Part shown: piece after piece, positions 5,612-8,370 of the stretch | Numbering within the stretch: the stretch's first letter is position 1 | Layout of the letters: each line of letters begins with the position of its first letter | Assembly (NCBI GenBank): GCA_030684415.1 | Contig: JAUXNL010000583.1 | Location: 1-8,370 of the forward strand | Direction: 5' to 3' | Length of the DNA: 8,370 nt | From: Moraxellaceae bacterium | GTDB taxonomy: Bacteria > Pseudomonadota > Gammaproteobacteria > Pseudomonadales > Moraxellaceae | Translations under genes and position numbers: made by a program | The notes under the pieces: generated by a model | The model's input: the letters and a program-made list of their open reading frames with translations, nothing else | Database searches by the model: none | What the model was told of the DNA's origin: nothing

Positions 5612-6754
5612 ATGACGGTTACCGATATCCGCCCTTGGTTGGTTGTGTTGGCAGTCGTGGTGTTGGGCTGGCTGCTCTGGCTACTGTCTCCCATTCTCAT
5701 GCCGTTTGCGGCCGGCGCGCTGCTGGCCTACCTCGGTAATCCGCTGGTGAGCCGGCTGATGCGCCGAGGGATGAAGCGTACCTGGGCTGTCGGTCTCGCT
5801 TTTTTCTCGTTGGTCACCAGCACGGTGTTGGCTCTCGTGTTGGTGTTGCCGCTGCTGTGGCAGCAAGTGGTTTATCTGGAGTCGCGCCTGCCGAGGCTCC
5901 TGCGCTGGTTCAACCGAGAGGGCATTCCCTGGATCGAGCAACACACGCGCATGCGGATTGATCGTCTGGACATGGAGCTGATCAGTCAGTGGCTGTCGAG
6001 TTACTGGGTGGAAGCGGGCTCGGCGGCTGGCAGCGTGCTTGCGCAAGTCGCACGATCTGGCATGGACTTCATGGCCTTGGCCGGCATGTTGGCGCTGGTG
6101 CCGGTCGTGACCTTTTATCTTCTGCTGGACTGGGATGCCTTGCTGGAGCGTATCCGCAATCTGGTTCCGCGCAATCTGGAGCCTCGTGTCACCCTGATGG
6201 CGCGCGAATGTGATGAGGTACTGGCGGCTTTCTTACGTGGACAGTTGTTGGTGATGTTGGCGCTGGGCGTCATTTACTGGCTGGGTTTGCAGTTGGTCGG
6301 GCTGAAGCTGGCGCTGATGATCGGCTTGCTGGCGGGGCTGGCCAGCATCATTCCGTATTTCGGCTTTGCGGTGGGGATTGTCGCCGCTACGGTGGCGGCG
6401 CTGGTGCAGTTTGGTCAGTTCCAGGCCGTATTGCTGGTGTGGGGGGTGTTTGCCGTCGGCCAGGCCATTGAGGGCTGGTTGCTGCAGCCCTACCTGATTG
6501 GCGACAAGATCGGCCTGCATCCGGTCGCCGTCATTTTTGCCATCATGGCCGGAGGGCAGCTTTTCGGCTTTTTCGGCATGTTGTTGGCGCTCCCGGCCGC
6601 CGCCGTGATCATGGTGCTGCTGCGGCATGCGCATCGGCAGTACCAGCAAAGCGGTTTTTATCAGCCTCAGCAGCCGGACGTGGAAGTGGATATCGAGCCT
6701 GATGCAACGCCTGATGCCCCACTGCCGGCAGAAAACGAGCATGTCGGTGGGTAA
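5612..6754 (+). CDS. perM: AI-2E family transporter / PerM-type permease
   Basis: This is a 380-residue inner-membrane protein of the AI-2E/PerM superfamily (PF01594 type). Hydrophobic segments fall near 9-27, 29-41, 59-84, 150-173, 212-245, 246-266, 270-286 and 303-338, with a polar region at 88-148 (SRLPRLLRWFNREGIPWIEQ...). Family hallmarks are IPYFGFAVG (247-255), VGQAIEGWLLQPYLIGDKIGLHP (282-304) and GGQLFGFFGMLLALP (314-328). The acidic, proline-rich tail (355-380) is probably cytoplasmic and unconserved. I chose the ATG at 5612 because GAGAG at 5599-5603 lies eight nt ahead and the family start is MTVTDIRPW-like. An upstream GTG at 5558 would add 18 residues without family character. 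The substrate is unknown: only some members export AI-2, while others act as ion antiporters. Its stop overlaps hda. Confidence 0.9.
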   Translation: MTVTDIRPWLVVLAVVVLGWLLWLLSPILMPFAAGALLAYLGNPLVSRLMRRGMKRTWAVGLAFFSLVTSTVLALVLVLPLLWQQVVYLESRLPRLLRWFNREGIPWIEQHTRMRIDRLDMELISQWLSSYWVEAGSAAGSVLAQVARSGMDFMALAGMLALVPVVTFYLLLDWDALLERIRNLVPRNLEPRVTLMARECDEVLAAFLRGQLLVMLALGVIYWLGLQLVGLKLALMIGLLAGLASIIPYFGFAVGIVAATVAALVQFGQFQAVLLVWGVFAVGQAIEGWLLQPYLIGDKIGLHPVAVIFAIMAGGQLFGFFGMLLALPAAAVIMVLLRHAHRQYQQSGFYQPQQPDVEVDIEPDATPDAPLPAENEHVGG

Positions 6755-7466
6755 GCAGTTGCTGCTGAACGTCCGGCCGCGGCCGGATGCGCAACTGGCG
6801 GACTTCGCTGGCCCTGTTTATGCGCCGGTTCTGGCGGCTGTCCGGTCGTGGCTCGGGCTGCCGGGTAGTCTTCTTTATTTGTATGGCGAGCCGGGTTACG
6901 GACGCAGTCATCTCTTGGCGGCCCTGTGTGCCGAGGCAGAACAGCGAGGGTTGTCGGCGTTGGTGCTGTCATTGCCAGAGGTGCTGGAGGCCGGGCCTGA
7001 GCTGCTGGTGGGCTTGGAGCAGCAAGCCATACTGGCGCTGGATGATGTTGATGCGGTGGCCGGTCGGCGTGACTGGGAAGTGGGATTGTTTCACCTGTTC
7101 AACCGCGCCGCGGCCCAAGGAGGCTCGATGATCTTTTCCGCGGCCGCACCGCCGGGCCAATTGGGGCTGGTTCTGCCCGATCTGGTCTCGCGTCTGGGGC
7201 AGGCGGCGGTCTGGAGCATGCCCCGCCCGGATGATGCCAGTCGTGAGGCGCTTGTGTTGGCGGCCGCGCAGCGGCGCGGTTGGGTGCTGGACGCGGATGT
7301 TCTTCGCTACCTGTGCCAGCGCTTGCCGCGTGAGCCCGGGCGTTTGTTGGGTGGGCTGGAGGCGCTGGATCAGGCCTCGCTGGCGGCGGGCCGCCGGCTG
7401 ACTGTGCCGTTTGTTCGCGCGTGTCTGGACGGGCTTGGCGAGCTGGGCGCAAAGGACAGTGGCTGA
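6741..7466 (+). CDS. hda: DnaA regulatory inactivator Hda
   Basis: Hda is an AAA+ protein that, bound to the DNA-loaded sliding clamp, stimulates DnaA-ATP hydrolysis and so prevents re-initiation of replication. The protein is 241 residues, typical for Hda and far shorter than DnaA. The N-terminal KQLLLNVR (5-12) fits the clamp-binding QL(S)L motif. Walker A is GEPGYGRSHLL (49-59), with Arg in place of the usual Lys as is normal in Hda. Walker B is ILALDDVDAV (97-106). PDLVSRLGQA (146-155) holds the candidate arginine finger Arg151. Sensor 2 is GRLLGGLEALDQASL (200-214), with Arg201. No DNA-binding helix-turn-helix follows, which separates it from DnaA. The ATG at 6741 gives the standard start and overlaps perM by 14 nt; only a weak GAG precedes it, so coupling to perM translation is likely. 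Confidence 0.94.
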   Translation: MSVGKQLLLNVRPRPDAQLADFAGPVYAPVLAAVRSWLGLPGSLLYLYGEPGYGRSHLLAALCAEAEQRGLSALVLSLPEVLEAGPELLVGLEQQAILALDDVDAVAGRRDWEVGLFHLFNRAAAQGGSMIFSAAAPPGQLGLVLPDLVSRLGQAAVWSMPRPDDASREALVLAAAQRRGWVLDADVLRYLCQRLPREPGRLLGGLEALDQASLAAGRRLTVPFVRACLDGLGELGAKDSG

Positions 7467-7635
7467 GCCGGCCTTTACCTTGCCCGGCGGCGCGTGAATA
7501 TGCGACAGTACCGCCGCTTGATGGGCTGTAATAACAAAAAGCAACAGCCCGGCCTTCAAACCGGCGGTTAGCATGCCCCTTGGGCCGTGCAAGCCCCCAC
7601 TAAGAACAAGAAAAGAGCATTCGGGAGTTACCCCC
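7467..7635 (+). other. Non-coding leader with two hairpins ahead of the CSLREA gene
   Basis: I find no gene here. An extended imperfect hairpin spans 7510-7568: ACCGCCG (7510-7516) pairs with CGGCGGT (7562-7568), TTGA (7518-7521) with TCAA (7556-7559), and GGGCTGT (7523-7529) with ACAGCCC (7544-7550), around an A-rich loop. A second hairpin spans 7571-7590 (GCATG.CC with GG.CGTGC around CTTG, with one G-T pair). Neither is followed by a T tract, so they do not look like an hda terminator. A weak extended -10, TGTAATAAC (7527-7535), falls inside the first hairpin. They may be a structured 5' leader or a DNA-level operator. No known riboswitch class was recognised. Confidence 0.4.
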
Positions 7636-8370
7636 ATGTCATGGCTATGGCCACGCAGAAGCCTTGTCGCCGCGCTTCTCGCCTTCAATTTCCCCCTTGC
7701 CTTTGCAGACACGGTGATCGTTAACACCGTGACTGATGACAATGCCAACAACACTCTTTGCTCGCTGCGTGAGGCCGTGGAGTACTTCAATCTCGACAAA
7801 CACAAGATTGAGGATCCGGAGGGTGCGACCGAGACACTGGCGAAATACCAAGGCTGCAAGCGGGATGGCTCTGCCAGCGAGCAGCATGTCATCCGCTTGC
7901 CAAAAGAAGACACCCCCTACCTGATCACGGCCGCGGCTGGCGGCGACATCGTGGTCAAGCGCGGTATCACCATCAATGGTGGTGATGACAATGACACTGA
8001 GCGCACGAAAATCGTGGTGTCGGGGGGCGGGCATCGTGCTTTCAAGGTTGACGACCCCAATACACCATTTAATTCGAGCTGGCTGACGCCTCCTCCTCCG
8101 GCGGGCGCGCCCAGTCTTGCGGATGGCTCCGATAGTGGAGCGGCCGATCGGTATACCTCGGTTCTGGCCCCTGTGGTTGAGGGAAGCGGCGTACCTGCGG
8201 ATCACATTGTTGAAGTTTATGTAAAGCCTGATGGTGGCGATGCCGTTTCAAAAGGCTGGATTCAGGCGAATGCCAGTGGGGAGTGGTTTCTGACGTTGGG
8301 TGCTCTGAGTGAGGGGTTGTACGAGGTTTACATCACGACCCGAGCACCCGATGGCCCGGAGGGGGTCGAG
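7636..8370 (+). CDS. CSLREA-domain secreted protein with Ig-like insertion, N-terminal part
   Basis: The first 245 codons of an open frame that runs off the right edge. GGGAG at 7623-7627, eight nt before the ATG, makes a strong ribosome site. A signal peptide (MSWLWPRRSLVAALLAFNFPLAFA, basic then hydrophobic) is probably cut after residue 24. The mature protein opens DTVIVNTVTDD, followed by NNTLCSLREAVEYFN (38-52), the hallmark of the CSLREA domain that heads large extracellular or surface proteins with parallel beta-helix repeats. GGDIVVKRGITINGG (102-116) and IVVSGGGHRAFKV (126-138) look like the first helix turns. Then a proline run (TPPPPAG, 151-157) leads to SLADGSDSGAADRYTS (160-175) and a segment ending WFLTLGALSEGLYEVYITTRAPDG (217-240), which resembles a bacterial Ig-like domain. 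Cys42 and Cys73 could form a disulfide. Function is unknown; surface or adhesive roles are inference. Confidence 0.85.
   Translation, partial: MSWLWPRRSLVAALLAFNFPLAFADTVIVNTVTDDNANNTLCSLREAVEYFNLDKHKIEDPEGATETLAKYQGCKRDGSASEQHVIRLPKEDTPYLITAAAGGDIVVKRGITINGGDDNDTERTKIVVSGGGHRAFKVDDPNTPFNSSWLTPPPPAGAPSLADGSDSGAADRYTSVLAPVVEGSGVPADHIVEVYVKPDGGDAVSKGWIQANASGEWFLTLGALSEGLYEVYITTRAPDGPEGVE

Noticed and set aside
6627..6740. Earlier in-frame start for hda inside perM
   Set aside because: It would add 38 residues ahead of the clamp-binding motif, which in Hda lies at the extreme N terminus.
7467..7490. Rho-independent terminator directly after hda
   Set aside because: GCCGG (7467-7471) can pair with CCGGC (7484-7488), but the stem is only 5 bp around a 12-nt loop and no T tract follows.
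7541..7620. Cyclic-di-GMP (GEMM) or other known riboswitch ahead of the CSLREA gene
   Set aside because: The GC-rich stems and the GTGCAAGCC stretch looked suggestive, but the conserved GEMM core and tetraloop/receptor sequences are not present.
6969..7913. 314-codon open frame on the minus strand
   Set aside because: It lies antisense to hda, the leader and the CSLREA gene. No recognisable domain, biased composition, and it conflicts with two well-supported genes.

Overview
This window looks like core chromosome of a GC-rich gammaproteobacterium. The gene set and protein sequences (a Pseudomonas-type 188-residue Dcd, ApbC/Mrp divergent from MetG, and purM-purN-DUF3108 divergent from DUF2066-perM-hda) point to Pseudomonadales/Oceanospirillales. 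An Alcanivorax-like organism is my best guess, from gene order and protein flavour only. Eight complete genes and two partial edge genes are supported. I see no rRNA, tRNA, CRISPR array, transposase or phage gene.

Left block (1-1990): the first ten codons of metG run leftward off the window edge. Divergent from it are apbC (Fe-S cluster carrier ATPase) and dcd (dCTP deaminase), each with a plausible -10 box. A long, nearly symmetric hairpin at 1940-1990 closes dcd and also serves the convergent operon coming from the right.

Middle block (2017-4491, minus strand): purM, purN and a secreted DUF3108 protein form a tight operon with gaps of 23 and 28 nt, read from a perfect TATAAT box at 4531-4536. 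PurN and PurM carry out steps 3 and 5 of de novo purine synthesis. DUF3108 has an export signal and no obvious link to purines.

Right block (4646-7466, plus strand): a divergent, shortened DUF2066 protein with a signal peptide is followed by a PerM/AI-2E-family membrane protein. The perM stop overlaps the start of hda by 14 nt. Hda works with the sliding clamp to inactivate DnaA-ATP.

Right edge (7467-8370): a 169-nt non-coding stretch with two hairpins leads into the 5' part of a large secreted CSLREA-domain protein. Its beta-helix-like start appears to be interrupted by an Ig-like domain. This is the only accessory-looking part of the window and the most interesting one. I did not find convincing evidence of a new multi-gene system; most of the window is ordinary housekeeping sequence.
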